Below are positions 46,565-56,559 of a DNA stretch of 64,000 nt, piece by piece. The notes beneath the pieces were generated by a model. That model was not told the origin of the DNA. It saw only the letters and a program-made list of their open reading frames with translations, and searched no databases. Source of the stretch: Nakamurella aerolata (GTDB lineage: Bacteria; Actinomycetota; Actinomycetes; Mycobacteriales; Nakamurellaceae); the NCBI RefSeq assembly GCF_013002705.1, contig NZ_JABEND010000002.1:434001-498000 (forward strand). Reading direction: 5' to 3'. The stretch's first letter is position 1. The number at the start of each line of letters is the position of its first letter. The position numbers and the translations under genes are program-made.

Positions 46565-48676
46565 ATGGTGCGGGTGCGGAGCAGCAGTCGCCGACGGGGG
46601 CCGTGGGCGGCCCGGAAACCACCATCGGCGGTGGTGGCCGCCGCACTCGCCGGAGTTGTCGTGGCCGGCTGCACGGTGGCGGGTGAACCGTCGAGCGGAG
46701 TCGGCACCGACCGGTCACCAGCCGTCGCCCCGGCGTCGCCGGGGCCGGCGAGCAGCAGCCCCACCCCATCCGCTGCGACGCCCGGCGCGGGCCCGTCCGG
46801 CGGGCAGCCGTCCGGTGCGGCGCCGTCGACTGCCGTGCCGTCGACTGCCGTGGCCTCGGCTGCCGGGACTTCGGCCGCACGGCTGCCGGGGCCATCGCGG
46901 CCCCAGTACTCCTACGACAGCGCGATCCGCGAACATCTGATGATCCCGACGACGCTGGACAGCGACCGCGATGGCAAACCCGACCGGATGAGCGTCGACC
47001 TGATCCGGCCGAAAGTGCCTGCCGGAACCAAGGTCCCGGTGATCCTCGACGTGTCGCCGTACTACTTCACCCAGGGCAGGGGCGCCGAATCCCAGCTGAA
47101 GAAGCCGGACGCCAAGGGCATTGTGCGGAATCTGCCGCTGTTCTACGACGAGCACTTCGTGCCCCGCGGTTACGCGGTGGTCGCGATGGACAACCCAGGT
47201 ACCGGGCGCAGCGGCGGCTGCACGGATGTGCTCGGACCGACCGACATCGGCGCAGCGACCCAGGTGGTGCGTGCCCTCGCCCGGGCCGACTGGTCGAACG
47301 GCAAGGTAGCCCTCGTCGGCAAATCGTACGACGGCAGCGTCGCGAATTATGTTGCCGCGCAAGGCATCCCAGAGGTCGCCACGGTGGTGCCGATCTCGGC
47401 GATCAGCTCGGCGTTCGACTATGCCCACCCGGGTGGCGCCGTCTACACCGCCGACTGGGTCCGCGGCTACACCGAGCTGGAGGAGAACCCGGCGGCCAAG
47501 CGCGCCTGCGCCGACGTCAACCGCAGCTTCGGCACCGACGAGCTGGCCAGCCTGCAGGTGCCGCCGGGTGCGGCGTCGGCGCCCGGTGCCGGGAGCGAGT
47601 TCTGGCGGCAGCGGGACATCCGTCGGCTGGCCGGGCAGAAGTGGCGGGCGCCGGTGCTGTTCGCCCACGGCCTGCACGACAGGAACGTCTGGCCCAGCCA
47701 GACCACCGAGCTGTACCGGGTGCTGACGGCGCGCGGCGTACCCGCCCAGCTGTGGCTGACCCAGGCCGCCCACGTCGACCCGTTCGACGTCGACCGGACG
47801 GCTTGGGTGCAGACCCTGACCGCCTGGCTCGACCACTATCTCTTGGGCCGCGGCCCGACGCCGCCGGCGACCGTGCGGGTGCAGGGCGCCGACTTCGGCA
47901 CCTGGCGCACCGAGGCGCGGTGGCCGGCCGGCTCGCAGCCGCAGCGACAGCAGCTGACCGCTGAGCGGGACGGCGCGGCGTCGTCGAAGGGGCTGCGCTT
48001 CACCGACGCCGACGCCGGCTACTGGGACACCGATGCCTGGCTGCCGTCGTTCGCCGCGAACCCGGAGTCCGCCGCCGGGTCCGGCTCGGGCTCGGCCTCA
48101 GCAACCGCGGATCGCGCGGTGCTGTGGACGCCCGAATTGCGCGCACCGCTGCGGTTGTCGGGTGCCGGGTCCGCCGTGCTGTCGCTGCGCCTCGGCGGCG
48201 TCGACCGGGCCGCGGTGGCGGTGACGCTGGTTGACGTCGGGCCCGGCCGGCGGCCCGTCCTCTCGCCGCAGTTCCCGACCAACGACGGCTACCGGCTCGG
48301 TGCCGAGCGCGACTGCTACGGCGCCGCGAGCGGTGCGGCAGGCAAGGACGGCGGCCCGTCCGACCCGGCGAGCTGCTTCAAGCAGGCGGCGCCCAACCTG
48401 CAGAACACAGGGGCCGGGGTGCTCACCCAGGGCTGGATCGACACCGCCGTCGCCCCGTCCGCCCAGGCCCGGCCGCCGCGGCCCGGCGAGCTCAGCACGA
48501 TGACGGTGCGGTTCAGCCCCGTCGACCAGACCATCCCGGCCGGCCACCGGCTGGCGGTGGTGGTGACGGTGAGCAGTGAGGCGCTGCGTCCCACCGGCCC
48601 CGACCAGCGCGTCGCCCCCGGGGACTACACGCTCGATCCGACCGGCAGCTCCGTCACGCTGCCGGTGGTGGGGTAG
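46565..48676 (+). CDS. Xaa-Pro dipeptidyl-peptidase family (S15) lipoprotein
   Basis: A 703-residue exported protein. It has a basic start, a hydrophobic segment and lipobox VAGC (Cys36), a Pro/Ala/Ser-rich linker, then an S15 alpha/beta hydrolase with the nucleophile S254 in GKSYDGSV, D372 in GLHDRNVW and H403 in QAAHVDPF. A C-terminal jelly-roll domain (X-Pro C-terminal type) follows. It likely cleaves dipeptides or esters outside the membrane. TACGCT ends 6 nt before ATG 46565 (GTG 46562 is also possible), a leaderless layout. Confidence 0.88.
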   Translation: MVRVRSSSRRRGPWAARKPPSAVVAAALAGVVVAGCTVAGEPSSGVGTDRSPAVAPASPGPASSSPTPSAATPGAGPSGGQPSGAAPSTAVPSTAVASAAGTSAARLPGPSRPQYSYDSAIREHLMIPTTLDSDRDGKPDRMSVDLIRPKVPAGTKVPVILDVSPYYFTQGRGAESQLKKPDAKGIVRNLPLFYDEHFVPRGYAVVAMDNPGTGRSGGCTDVLGPTDIGAATQVVRALARADWSNGKVALVGKSYDGSVANYVAAQGIPEVATVVPISAISSAFDYAHPGGAVYTADWVRGYTELEENPAAKRACADVNRSFGTDELASLQVPPGAASAPGAGSEFWRQRDIRRLAGQKWRAPVLFAHGLHDRNVWPSQTTELYRVLTARGVPAQLWLTQAAHVDPFDVDRTAWVQTLTAWLDHYLLGRGPTPPATVRVQGADFGTWRTEARWPAGSQPQRQQLTAERDGAASSKGLRFTDADAGYWDTDAWLPSFAANPESAAGSGSGSASATADRAVLWTPELRAPLRLSGAGSAVLSLRLGGVDRAAVAVTLVDVGPGRRPVLSPQFPTNDGYRLGAERDCYGAASGAAGKDGGPSDPASCFKQAAPNLQNTGAGVLTQGWIDTAVAPSAQARPPRPGELSTMTVRFSPVDQTIPAGHRLAVVVTVSSEALRPTGPDQRVAPGDYTLDPTGSSVTLPVVG

Positions 48677-48923
48677 CCGCCCCCAGTTGGAGCCCGACGG
48701 ACCCAGCCGCCGGCCAAAAGCGGCCGAGAACAACCCGAGAACAAGTGAACGGGGAATGAACTTACTGTTCGGCCGGTTGATACCAGCAGCGAAACCAGCT
48801 CGCCGGAAGCGATGGGCGCCGAACGCGGTCGAATCCCCTCGTCGGAGCCGGTAGAATCGACGGTGAGCACCCAGCGCTGTGACCCGGCTTGCCCCCGGAT
48901 CGCTGCCCTCAACAGACATCGCA

Positions 48924-48943
48924 GACCTGTCGATCGACAGGTC
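48924..48943. promoter_or_regulatory. perfect 20-bp palindrome upstream of the str operon
   Basis: GACCTGTCGATCGACAGGTC reads the same on both strands. It is typical in size for a dimeric regulator's operator. It lies about 400 bp before rpsL and after a TAGAAT hexamer. Confidence 0.5.
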
Positions 48944-49059
48944 GAGCGAAAATGATGAAGGTCGGCGAGCGGACCAGGAGGCCGGGTCGACGGGTGGCCG
49001 CCCCGGGTAACCGTGTCGGCCCGCGCGTCCGGCACCGGTCGCTCGTGGACCTCTCCGGA

Positions 49060-49090
49060 TTGGCCCTCACCGGCCGTGGTGGAGTAATGT
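49060..49090 (+). promoter_or_regulatory. putative str-operon promoter
   Basis: TTGGCC (49060-49065) with AGTAAT or TAATGT (49083-49090) at 17-19 bp spacing, 250 bp before rpsL. Confidence 0.4.
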
Positions 49091-49339
49091 CCGCGATCGG
49101 CCCAGACAAGCTGGGTCCTTGTCGCATGCTCGTGACCAGGTCACCCGCGTCGAAAGCGATTCCGGCGAGGTGACCAGCAGGTGACGCAGTCGCGACCAGC
49201 GGCCGTCATCGGCGCCCAGAGCCCGCAAGGGCGAGCGGACGCTGCCGAACGGCCACTCGACCTGCGTCACCCGAGCGTCACACCCTGAAAGATCCGCCAG
49301 CGCGGATCGGCTACAGATGAGGAAAGAAGCAGCCAGCAC

Positions 49340-49714
49340 ATGCCCACCATCCAGCAGTTGGTCCGCAAGGGCCGCAAGGACAAGGTCACCAAGACCAAGA
49401 CCCCCGCGCTGAAGGGTTCCCCCCAGCGCCGTGGGGTGTGCACCCGCGTGTACACCACCACCCCCAAGAAGCCGAACTCCGCGCTGCGCAAGGTCGCCCG
49501 CGTGAAGCTGACCAGCAACATCGAGGTCACGGCCTACATCCCGGGTGAGGGACACAACCTGCAGGAGCACTCCATCGTGCTGGTCCGTGGCGGTCGTGTG
49601 AAAGACCTGCCCGGCGTTCGTTACAAGATCATCCGCGGCTCGCTCGACACCCAGGGCGTGAAGAACCGCAAGCAGGCTCGCAGCCGCTACGGCGCGAAGA
49701 AGGAGAAGAGCTGA
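49340..49714 (+). CDS. rpsL: 30S ribosomal protein S12
   Basis: A 124-residue S12 of usual length with [11 protein letters not shown] at the start and [13 protein letters not shown] and [10 protein letters not shown] motifs. K43 and K88, the positions changed in streptomycin-resistant mutants, are both wild type. It sits in the decoding centre. The ATG follows GAGGAAAGAAG. rpsG starts one base after the stop codon. Confidence 0.98.
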   Translation: MPTIQQLVRKGRKDKVTKTKTPALKGSPQRRGVCTRVYTTTPKKPNSALRKVARVKLTSNIEVTAYIPGEGHNLQEHSIVLVRGGRVKDLPGVRYKIIRGSLDTQGVKNRKQARSRYGAKKEKS

Positions 49715-49715
49715 C

Positions 49716-50186
49716 ATGCCCCGCAAGGGACCCGCTCCGCGTCGGCCGCTGGTTGCCGATCCGGTCTACAACTCGCCGCTGGTCACCCAGCTGGTCAACA
49801 AGATCCTGCTGGACGGCAAGCGTTCGATCGCGCAGTCCATCGTCTACGGCGCCCTGGAAGGCTGCCGGGAGAAGACCGGCACCGATCCGGTCGTCACCCT
49901 CAAGCGCGCGCTGGACAACGTGAAGCCGGCACTCGAGGTGCGCAGCCGCCGCGTCGGTGGCGCCACCTACCAGGTGCCCGTCGAGGTGCGTGGCACCCGG
50001 CAGACCACCCTCGCGCTGCGCTGGCTGGTCGGCTACTCGCGCGCCCGTCGTGAGAAGACCATGACCGAGCGGCTGATGAACGAGCTGCTGGACGCCAGCA
50101 ACGGCCTCGGCGCCTCCGTCAAGCGGCGCGAGGACACCCACAAGATGGCCGACTCGAACAAGGCTTTCGCGCACTACCGCTGGTAA
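49716..50186 (+). CDS. rpsG: 30S ribosomal protein S7
   Basis: A 156-residue S7, the family-standard length, starting [30 protein letters not shown] and ending NKAFAHYRW. It is a primary 16S rRNA binder in the head of the small subunit. The gap from rpsL is a single base and GGAG near the end of rpsL serves as its site. Confidence 0.98.
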   Translation: MPRKGPAPRRPLVADPVYNSPLVTQLVNKILLDGKRSIAQSIVYGALEGCREKTGTDPVVTLKRALDNVKPALEVRSRRVGGATYQVPVEVRGTRQTTLALRWLVGYSRARREKTMTERLMNELLDASNGLGASVKRREDTHKMADSNKAFAHYRW

Positions 50187-50267
50187 TCCGCTGCGGCGCA
50201 GCGGATTTGGCCCGCTGCCCGCTCGTGCGGTCAGCGCACACCCTCTCTTTATCCGGAAGGAAGCACC

Positions 50268-52418
50268 GTGGCACAAGACGTGCTCACCGACCTGAGCAAG
50301 GTCCGCAACATCGGCATCATGGCGCACATCGATGCCGGCAAGACCACCACCACCGAGCGCATCCTGTTCTACACCGGTGTGAACCACAAGATCGGCGAGA
50401 CCCACGACGGGGCGTCGACCACCGACTGGATGGAGCAGGAGAAAGAGCGCGGCATCACCATCACCTCCGCCGCGGTCACCAGCTTCTGGGCGCCCACCTA
50501 CGCGCCGAACACCGACGCGAACCGCTACCAGATCAACATCATCGACACCCCAGGCCACGTCGACTTCACCGTCGAGGTGGAGCGTTCGCTGCGGGTGCTC
50601 GACGGCGCGGTCGCGGTGTTCGACGGCAAAGAAGGCGTTGAGCCGCAGTCGGAAACGGTGTGGCGGCAGGCCGACAAGTACGACGTCCCGCGCATCTGCT
50701 TCGTCAACAAGATGGACAAGCTCGGCGCCGACTTCTACTTCACCGTCGACACCATCATCAATCGCTTGGGTGCCAAGCCGCTGGTGATGCAGCTGCCGAT
50801 CGGCTCCGAGAACGACTTCGTCGGCGTGGTCGACCTGGTCACCATGAAGGCCCTGGTGTGGCCGGGTGACGCCAAGGGCGACGTGACCATGGGCGCCAAG
50901 TACGAGGTGCAGGAAATCCCGGCCGACCTCAAGGAGAAGGCCGAGGAGTACCGCAACACCCTGCTGGAGACCGTGGCCGAGTCCGACGAGGCGCTGCTGG
51001 AGAAGTACTTCGGCGGCGAGGAGCTCTCGGTCGACGAGATCAAGGGCGCCATCCGCAAGCTCACCATCGCCGGCGAGCTGTACCCGGTGCTGTGCGGTTC
51101 CGCGTTCAAGAACCGCGGTGTGCAGCCGATGCTGGACGCGGTGATCGACTATCTGCCGTCCCCGCTGGACGTCCCGGCCATCCAGGGCCACGATGTCCGC
51201 GATCTGGAGAAGGTCGTCGAGCGGCAGGCGGACGCCACCGAGCCGTTCGCGGCCCTGGCGTTCAAGGTGGTGGCCCACCCGTTCTTCGGTCGCCTCACCT
51301 ACATCCGGGTGTACTCCGGCAAGCTCGAGTCCGGTGCCCAGGTCGTCAACGCCACCAAAGACCGCAAGGAGCGCATCGGGAAGATCTTCCAGATGCACGC
51401 CAATAAGGAGAACCCGGTCGACTCGGTGACCGCCGGCAACATCTACGCGGTGATCGGCCTGAAGGACACCACCACCGGTGACACCCTGGCCGATCCGGCG
51501 CAGCCGGTGGTGCTGGAGTCGATGACGTTCCCGGAGCCGGTGATCGAGGTCGCCATCGAGCCCAAGACCAAGGCCGACCAGGAGAAGCTGGGCACCGCGA
51601 TCCAGCGCCTGGCCGAAGAGGATCCGACCTTCCGCGTCAAGCGGGACGAGGAGACCGGGCAGACCGTGATCGCCGGTATGGGCGAGCTGCACCTTGACAT
51701 CCTGGTGGACCGCATGCGCCGGGAGTTCAAGGTCGAGGCGAACATCGGTAAGCCGCAGGTGGCCTACCGCGAGACCATCCGCGGCACCGTCGACAAGCTG
51801 GAGTACACCCACAAGAAGCAGACCGGTGGGTCCGGCCAGTTCGCCAAGGTCATCATCAAGCTCGAGCCGCTGGACATGGCCGAGTCGGACGGCGCCACCT
51901 ACGAGTTCGTCAACGAGGTCACCGGTGGCCGGGTGCCGAAGGAGTACATCCCCTCGGTCGACCGCGGTGCCCAGGACGCGCTGAGCTACGGCATCCTCGC
52001 CGGGTTCCCGATGGTCGGGGTCAAGTTGACCCTGCTCGACGGTGCCTACCACGAGGTGGACTCCTCCGAAATGGCGTTCACCACCGCCGGTTCGATGGCC
52101 ATGAAGGAAGCCCTGCGCAAGGCTAAGCCGGTGCTGCTTGAACCGGTGATGATGGTCGAGGTGCGTACCCCCGAGGAGTACATGGGCGACGTGATCGGCG
52201 ACCTGAACAGCCGCCGTGGGCAGATCCAGTCGATGGAGGAGGCCCAGGGTGTGCGCGTGGTCAAGGCGCAGGTGCCGCTGAGCGAGATGTTCGGCTACAT
52301 CGGCGATCTGCGCTCGCGCACCTCCGGTCGCGCGGTGTACTCGATGGAGTTCAGCAACTACGCCGAGGTGCCGGCCAACGTGGCGAAGGAAATCATCGCC
52401 GTCACCACCGGCGAGTAA
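50268..52418 (+). CDS. fusA: elongation factor G
   Basis: A 716-residue translation GTPase with G1 [15 protein letters not shown]3 [16 protein letters not shown]4 NKMDK and the EF-G-specific domains IV and V ([30 protein letters not shown]). It drives ribosomal translocation and, with RRF, recycling. GTG 50268 has GGAAGGAAGC upstream. It lies 81 bp after rpsG. Confidence 0.98.
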   Translation: MAQDVLTDLSKVRNIGIMAHIDAGKTTTTERILFYTGVNHKIGETHDGASTTDWMEQEKERGITITSAAVTSFWAPTYAPNTDANRYQINIIDTPGHVDFTVEVERSLRVLDGAVAVFDGKEGVEPQSETVWRQADKYDVPRICFVNKMDKLGADFYFTVDTIINRLGAKPLVMQLPIGSENDFVGVVDLVTMKALVWPGDAKGDVTMGAKYEVQEIPADLKEKAEEYRNTLLETVAESDEALLEKYFGGEELSVDEIKGAIRKLTIAGELYPVLCGSAFKNRGVQPMLDAVIDYLPSPLDVPAIQGHDVRDLEKVVERQADATEPFAALAFKVVAHPFFGRLTYIRVYSGKLESGAQVVNATKDRKERIGKIFQMHANKENPVDSVTAGNIYAVIGLKDTTTGDTLADPAQPVVLESMTFPEPVIEVAIEPKTKADQEKLGTAIQRLAEEDPTFRVKRDEETGQTVIAGMGELHLDILVDRMRREFKVEANIGKPQVAYRETIRGTVDKLEYTHKKQTGGSGQFAKVIIKLEPLDMAESDGATYEFVNEVTGGRVPKEYIPSVDRGAQDALSYGILAGFPMVGVKLTLLDGAYHEVDSSEMAFTTAGSMAMKEALRKAKPVLLEPVMMVEVRTPEEYMGDVIGDLNSRRGQIQSMEEAQGVRVVKAQVPLSEMFGYIGDLRSRTSGRAVYSMEFSNYAEVPANVAKEIIAVTTGE

Positions 52419-52577
52419 CACCCACCCGTAGCGTCACCCCAACAGCGTGGCGGTCGGAGGCGAAAAGCCTCCGGCCGCAACGGGTCCGGGCCAGCAGGCC
52501 CGGTCCAGATCCACCCAAGCCGTGACCGCGACAACCAAGAGCGCGGAACGGGTTAGACGTCCTATAGGAGGACAGCA

Positions 52578-53768
52578 GTGGCGAAGGCCAAGTTCGACCG
52601 CAGCAAGCCGCACGTCAACATCGGGACCATCGGTCACGTTGACCACGGCAAGACCACCCTGACCGCAGCCATCTCGAAGGTGCTGGCGGAGAAGTACCCG
52701 GATGTGAACACCGCTGCGGCGTTCGACGAGATCGACAAGGCGCCGGAAGAGCGCCAGCGCGGTATCACCATCAACATCTCGCACCAGGAGTACACCACCG
52801 CGAAGCGTCACTACGCGCACGTGGACGCCCCTGGCCACGCGGACTACATCAAGAACATGATCACCGGTGCGGCGCAGATGGACGGCGCCATCCTGGTGGT
52901 GGCCGCCACTGACGGCCCGATGCCGCAGACCAAGGAGCACGTGCTGCTGGCCCGCCAGGTCGGCGTGCCCTACATCCTGGTCGCCCTGAACAAGGCCGAC
53001 ATGGTCGACGACGAGGAAATCCTCGAGCTCGTCGAGATGGAGGTCCGCGAGCTGCTGGGCAGCCAGGAGTTCGACGAGGACGCCCCGGTCATCCGCACCT
53101 CCGGCCTGAAGGCTCTCGAGGGCGACCCGGAGTGGGTCAAGACCGTCGAAGATCTGATGGACGCCGTTGACGAGTCGATCCCGGACCCGCAGCGCGACAC
53201 CGACAAGCCGTTCCTGATGCCGATCGAGGACGTTTTCACGATCACCGGTCGTGGCACCGTCGTCACCGGCAAGGTCGAGCGCGGCACCATCAATGTCAAC
53301 GAAGAAGTCGAGATCGTCGGCATCAAACCGAAGTCGTTCAAGACCACCGTCACCGGCATCGAGATGTTCCGCAAGCTGCTCGACTCCGCTCAGGCCGGCG
53401 ACAACGCCGGGCTGCTGCTCCGCGGCACCAAGCGCGAAGAGGTTGAGCGCGGTCAGGTTGTTGTGAAGCCGGGTTCGATCACCCCGCACACCGAGTTCGA
53501 GGCTCAGGTCTACATCCTGGGCAAGGACGAGGGCGGCCGTCACACCCCGTTCTTCAACAACTACCGTCCGCAGTTCTTCTTCCGCACCACCGACGTGACC
53601 GGTGTGGTGACCCTCCCCGAGGGCACCGAGATGGTCATGCCCGGCGACACCACCGAGATGAAGGTCGAGCTGATCCAGCCGATCGCCATCGAGGAGGGGC
53701 TGCGGTTCGCCATCCGCGAGGGTGGCCGCACCGTCGGTGCCGGTTCCGTCACCAAGATCATCAAGTGA
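52578..53768 (+). CDS. tuf: elongation factor Tu
   Basis: A 396-residue EF-Tu with G1 [12 protein letters not shown]3 [13 protein letters not shown]4 NKADM and the domain-3 end [15 protein letters not shown]. It delivers aminoacyl-tRNA to the ribosome. GTG 52578 has AGGAGGACAGC upstream, a near-perfect site. The 159-bp gap from fusA holds a small GAGGC/GCCTC hairpin. A very strong terminator follows. Confidence 0.98.
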   Translation: MAKAKFDRSKPHVNIGTIGHVDHGKTTLTAAISKVLAEKYPDVNTAAAFDEIDKAPEERQRGITINISHQEYTTAKRHYAHVDAPGHADYIKNMITGAAQMDGAILVVAATDGPMPQTKEHVLLARQVGVPYILVALNKADMVDDEEILELVEMEVRELLGSQEFDEDAPVIRTSGLKALEGDPEWVKTVEDLMDAVDESIPDPQRDTDKPFLMPIEDVFTITGRGTVVTGKVERGTINVNEEVEIVGIKPKSFKTTVTGIEMFRKLLDSAQAGDNAGLLLRGTKREEVERGQVVVKPGSITPHTEFEAQVYILGKDEGGRHTPFFNNYRPQFFFRTTDVTGVVTLPEGTEMVMPGDTTEMKVELIQPIAIEEGLRFAIREGGRTVGAGSVTKIIK

Positions 53769-53843
53769 TCTGACGCCGCTCTGGTGAGCGGCACCCGGTC
53801 GTGAACCGCCGAGCGTTGGCGGTTCGCGATCGATAGTTTGTAA

Positions 53844-53882
53844 GACGAAGTCCCCCACCGGGTTCCGGTGGGGGACTTCGTC
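53844..53882 (+). terminator. terminator after tuf
   Basis: A perfect 18-bp stem (GACGAAGTCCCCCACCGG with its complement at 53865-53882) and a 3-nt loop, GTT. It is the strongest hairpin in the window and ends the str operon. Confidence 0.92.
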
Positions 53883-53963
53883 ATTTGCCGTGCCCTTCGC
53901 CTGCCCTGTTGGCGCGCTGATGTGGCGCGCTGGGCAACTGGCGGGCACGCGGGTTCGCGCAAG

Positions 53964-54011
53964 TTTCAGCACGTCGCACACGTGGAGAACGTCCGGGGGT
54001 GTGCGACGTGC
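53964..54011. repeat. palindrome left of the DUF559-type gene
   Basis: TTTCAGCACGTCGCACACG leads into a 13-bp perfect stem: GCACGTCGCACAC (53969-53981) and its complement (53999-54011), with a 17-nt loop. The start (TTxCAGCACGTCGCACACxTGG) is shared with the palindrome at 55191-55243, on the other side of the gene. Confidence 0.65.
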
Positions 54012-54057
54012 CGCACGGCGCGCGATGGAGTGGCTTGGTGCACCTGGTCGGGCAGCG

Positions 54058-55044
54058 TCAGGTGAGAATCCTGTTCCAGGGCAGCGGGCGGGCGAAGCCC
54101 CGTGGCCTGGGCAGCCCCACTCGCGATGAAACGAGCCGGCGTGCGCGTTGTACCAGTTGGGCGGGGGCTGCCTGGTCGCGCTTGTCGATTCGCATCACAA
54201 GCCACCCGAGCTCCGTCATTTGATCTTGTCGATTCTTCTCGTCCAAGACCGCCCGAGTCACATCCTCTCCGGGTCGCAGCAGTTCCCGGTACTTCCCTCC
54301 GCCGTCGTACTCCCAGATCAACCCAGCGTCCGTGATGGCTCCATCTGCTCGACCGACGAAGCGACCAGCCTCATCAAACACTTCCACCTGCGATTGACTG
54401 GGCGGCAATCCGGCTTCGGTGAAAAGAACTCGCACCCAGGTCTCGCCGGGGCTCTCTGCCCGTCCGTCCAACAACGCCAGCGCCCGACGCGCCGCCGGTA
54501 TACCGGCTTGGCGAGACTGCCGACGTAGCTGTTCAGCCACCTCGTCGGGGCTGCAGAGCCGAGCATGAAGAGCGGCGTCGCCGATGGTGACTGCTGTCAG
54601 CTTCGACTCGGTACGCCCGACGTCGAGAATCGTGCGCTCAGGCGAAGTGATAGCGACCGTGCCGACGGCGGTGTCGAGAATGGTCACCTCGTCGTATAAC
54701 AGGTTGGCGCAATGGATAAGCCTGCCCGATTGCCGCCGCCTGCCGCTACTTCCGATCCGGGTGAGATGCACGCGTGAGATGTTGGCGTCTCGCGCCATCG
54801 GCAGTCCCCACACCGCAGCGGCCGACAGGTGACTGAGGATCAGCTTGGGGGCAGCATGGGCCGCCGCTAGTGAACGGTCGATGAACTGTTGAACCGGCCA
54901 GGGTGCGCCGGAGTTCACTGTGCGGTACGTACCCCGGCTCACCAGCTCCAGCGTGCCCTTGCGAAGGTGCACCTTGATCTCTGCGTCGGTGACTCCCTGG
55001 GCTAGTAATGCGGTTCGAGTATGAAGGCCGTTCGCAGTGGTCAT
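54058..55044 (-). CDS. AbiEi-type HTH / DUF559 domain protein
   Basis: A 328-residue protein. Residues ~1-60 form an AbiEi-like N-terminal HTH (TANGLHTRTALLAQGVTDAEIKVHLRKG...VSRGTYRT), followed by a middle domain. The C-terminal ~110 residues form a DUF559-type, Vsr-related endonuclease-like domain with GLIWEYDGGGKYRE, EKNRQDQMTELGWLVMRID. Such proteins are common and mobile in Actinomycetota, and are linked to toxin-antitoxin or DNA-cleavage roles that are not proven. ATG 55044 is chosen at the start of the HTH; ATG 55071 is an alternative. No partner gene is adjacent. The gene lies between two related palindromes, suggesting it moved in as a unit. Confidence 0.75.
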   Translation of the reverse strand: MTTANGLHTRTALLAQGVTDAEIKVHLRKGTLELVSRGTYRTVNSGAPWPVQQFIDRSLAAAHAAPKLILSHLSAAAVWGLPMARDANISRVHLTRIGSSGRRRQSGRLIHCANLLYDEVTILDTAVGTVAITSPERTILDVGRTESKLTAVTIGDAALHARLCSPDEVAEQLRRQSRQAGIPAARRALALLDGRAESPGETWVRVLFTEAGLPPSQSQVEVFDEAGRFVGRADGAITDAGLIWEYDGGGKYRELLRPGEDVTRAVLDEKNRQDQMTELGWLVMRIDKRDQAAPAQLVQRARRLVSSRVGLPRPRGFARPLPWNRILT

Positions 55045-55190
55045 GAGCTGAGAATGGCTGCGCCGAAGCATGTTTCGAAAGCGTCGACGGAAAAATGTGG
55101 ATCGTTCACCGGTGACCGTGCTCGATTGTGGACAGCTCGGCCGATCATGCCGCGACCCCTTAGTCTGTCCCGTGCCAGGGATCGCGCACC

Positions 55191-55243
55191 TTCCAGCACG
55201 TCGCACACCTGGTGCCGTCCACCAGGTGCGCGATGTGCTGAAA
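55191..55243. repeat. palindrome right of the DUF559-type gene
   Basis: A near-perfect 20-bp stem (55194-55213 with 55221-55240, two mismatches or wobbles) and a 7-nt loop. Its left arm starts CAGCACGTCGCACAC, identical to the arm of the copy at 53964-54011. Confidence 0.65.
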
Positions 55244-55275
55244 CATGTGCGAACGGGCAGGGCTGGTGCGGCGGG

Positions 55276-55848
55276 TCAGTCGGGCGGGTCGAGCGTGTAG
55301 GCCAGCAGCAGGTGGTGGGTGCCGTCGGGATCGATGACGATGCGACCGGAGCCCGAGATTCCTTGCAGGGCATCGGTTCCGCTGCCGGGGACGATGAGCA
55401 GGAACTCGTCGGTGCGGTCCGTTCCCTTGGTGGTGGCCGAATGGGCGATGTTGCAGGTGCCGGCGTGGCCGCCGATGCCGCCGGTGAACGACTCGATGGC
55501 GACGTAGGTGCCGCCGCGCTGCTCGTCGAAGGAGTAGCAGAACATGGTCTGTGCCCAGCCGTCGATGTCGCCGGTGAAGTCCTTGCGCATCAACACGGTG
55601 CCGGTGGGCAGCCCGGTCTGCACCTCGGATTTCCACTCGGTTGGGGTGAATTCGCTGACGACGAAGGTGCTTTCGGCGCGACCGCCCGCGGTCTGCGCAT
55701 CTGCCGCCGGCGCCCCCGAAGTCTGCACGCCGGAAGCGCCGGGAGCCGGTGCGCCGGAAGACTGCGCGCCCGCGGTCTGAGCGCCCGGAGACGGAGCGCC
55801 GGAAGTCTGCGCGCCCGCGGCTTGCGCGCCCGGAGTCGGTGCGCTCAT
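55276..55848 (-). CDS. DUF3224 domain protein
   Basis: A 190-residue protein. The first ~60 residues are AGAQTSGAPxPGAQ-type repeats. The domain after TFVVSEFTPTEWKSE matches DUF3224, with TVLMRKDFTGDIDG, FCYSFDEQRGGTYVAIESFTG and GTCNIAHSATT. These proteins form a small beta-barrel of unknown function, sometimes linked to allene-oxide-cyclase-like folds. ATG 55848 overlaps the stop of the next gene by one base (TGATG), so the two are co-translated. Confidence 0.82.
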   Translation of the reverse strand: MSAPTPGAQAAGAQTSGAPSPGAQTAGAQSSGAPAPGASGVQTSGAPAADAQTAGGRAESTFVVSEFTPTEWKSEVQTGLPTGTVLMRKDFTGDIDGWAQTMFCYSFDEQRGGTYVAIESFTGGIGGHAGTCNIAHSATTKGTDRTDEFLLIVPGSGTDALQGISGSGRIVIDPDGTHHLLLAYTLDPPD

Positions 55849-56441
55849 CACGGCCGCCACTGCGGGTCCCGGCCGGAAAGGCCGACGAGGTGGTCGATCG
55901 CCGCCGCGTCGGCCGGCACCGCGACGCGAGGCCCGAACGACTTGCCCTCGCCCTGAAAGTCAGGCGTCAACATGCCGGGCGCAAAGGCCAGGCTGGCCCG
56001 CACGCCGGCTTCGTCGGGCGACCACGGCTGGCCGGTGGCGACGGCCAGGTCCCAGCCGTGCACCTGGTACTCCCACAGGATCATCGCCAGCGACATGTCG
56101 CCAGGCAGCGATTCGTCACCGATGAACAACGGCCGGTCGGCGGCGCCGTCGTCGACCGCGTCGGAGATCTTGTCGGCATTGCTCCTGAGCTGATCGGCGC
56201 CGTCGCCGGCGACGGCGATCGAGTCCGCGTCGGGAGTGCGCCCGTCCGGGTCGGCCAGGCCTCCGGCGAAGGCGCTGCTCCACTGCACGACGTGGTCGCG
56301 CAACTGTGCGACGGTGAAATCGCTGCACGGCGTCGGTGCGTTCCATTGCTCTTCGGAGACGTTGTCCAGTAGCGCGGCCAGGTCTTCCAGCACGGGGTGC
56401 AGCTGCGCGGCGGTGGGCGGTGGTGTGCTCGTTGCGGTCAT
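55848..56441 (-). CDS. TIGR03086/MDMPI-N-type metal-binding protein
   Basis: A 197-residue four-helix protein of the mycothiol maleylpyruvate isomerase N-terminal type (TIGR03086 group). It begins LHPVLEDLAALLDNVSEEQWNAPTPCSDFTVAQLRDHVVQW and has a metal-site histidine in DHVVQW plus EYQVHGWDLAVATGQPW. ATG 56441 is preceded at 7 nt by TAACGT, a leaderless layout; a TTG-type upstream start is possible. It is the first gene of a two-gene unit with the DUF3224 protein and divergent from the AraC-type regulator. Confidence 0.85.
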   Translation of the reverse strand: MTATSTPPPTAAQLHPVLEDLAALLDNVSEEQWNAPTPCSDFTVAQLRDHVVQWSSAFAGGLADPDGRTPDADSIAVAGDGADQLRSNADKISDAVDDGAADRPLFIGDESLPGDMSLAMILWEYQVHGWDLAVATGQPWSPDEAGVRASLAFAPGMLTPDFQGEGKSFGPRVAVPADAAAIDHLVGLSGRDPQWRP

Positions 56442-56559
56442 GGTGCTGACGTTATCCAACGCGGTGTGGGCAGGGTTTGAACATTCGCGACAGGTTCGGT
56501 GGCGATGCCGCCGGGGTCGGCGACTCCGCTCTGTCGTGGCGGCGGATTACGGTTGCCGG

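Larger units (their letters stand above)
48677..49339. other. long leader region upstream of rpsL
   Basis: There is no gene in 663 bp. It holds a TAGAAT -10-like hexamer (48852-48857), a perfect 20-bp palindrome at 48924-48943 and a better promoter candidate at 49060-49090. A long upstream region is common for str operons. Confidence 0.55.

Noticed and set aside
49629-53981. Long minus-strand frames over rpsG, fusA and tuf
   Set aside because: Antisense shadows of highly expressed, codon-biased genes; no recognisable motif.
53964-55243. A CRISPR array or integron attC array
   Set aside because: Only two palindromes 1.2 kb apart with a gene between; no regular spacers and no integrase or cas gene.
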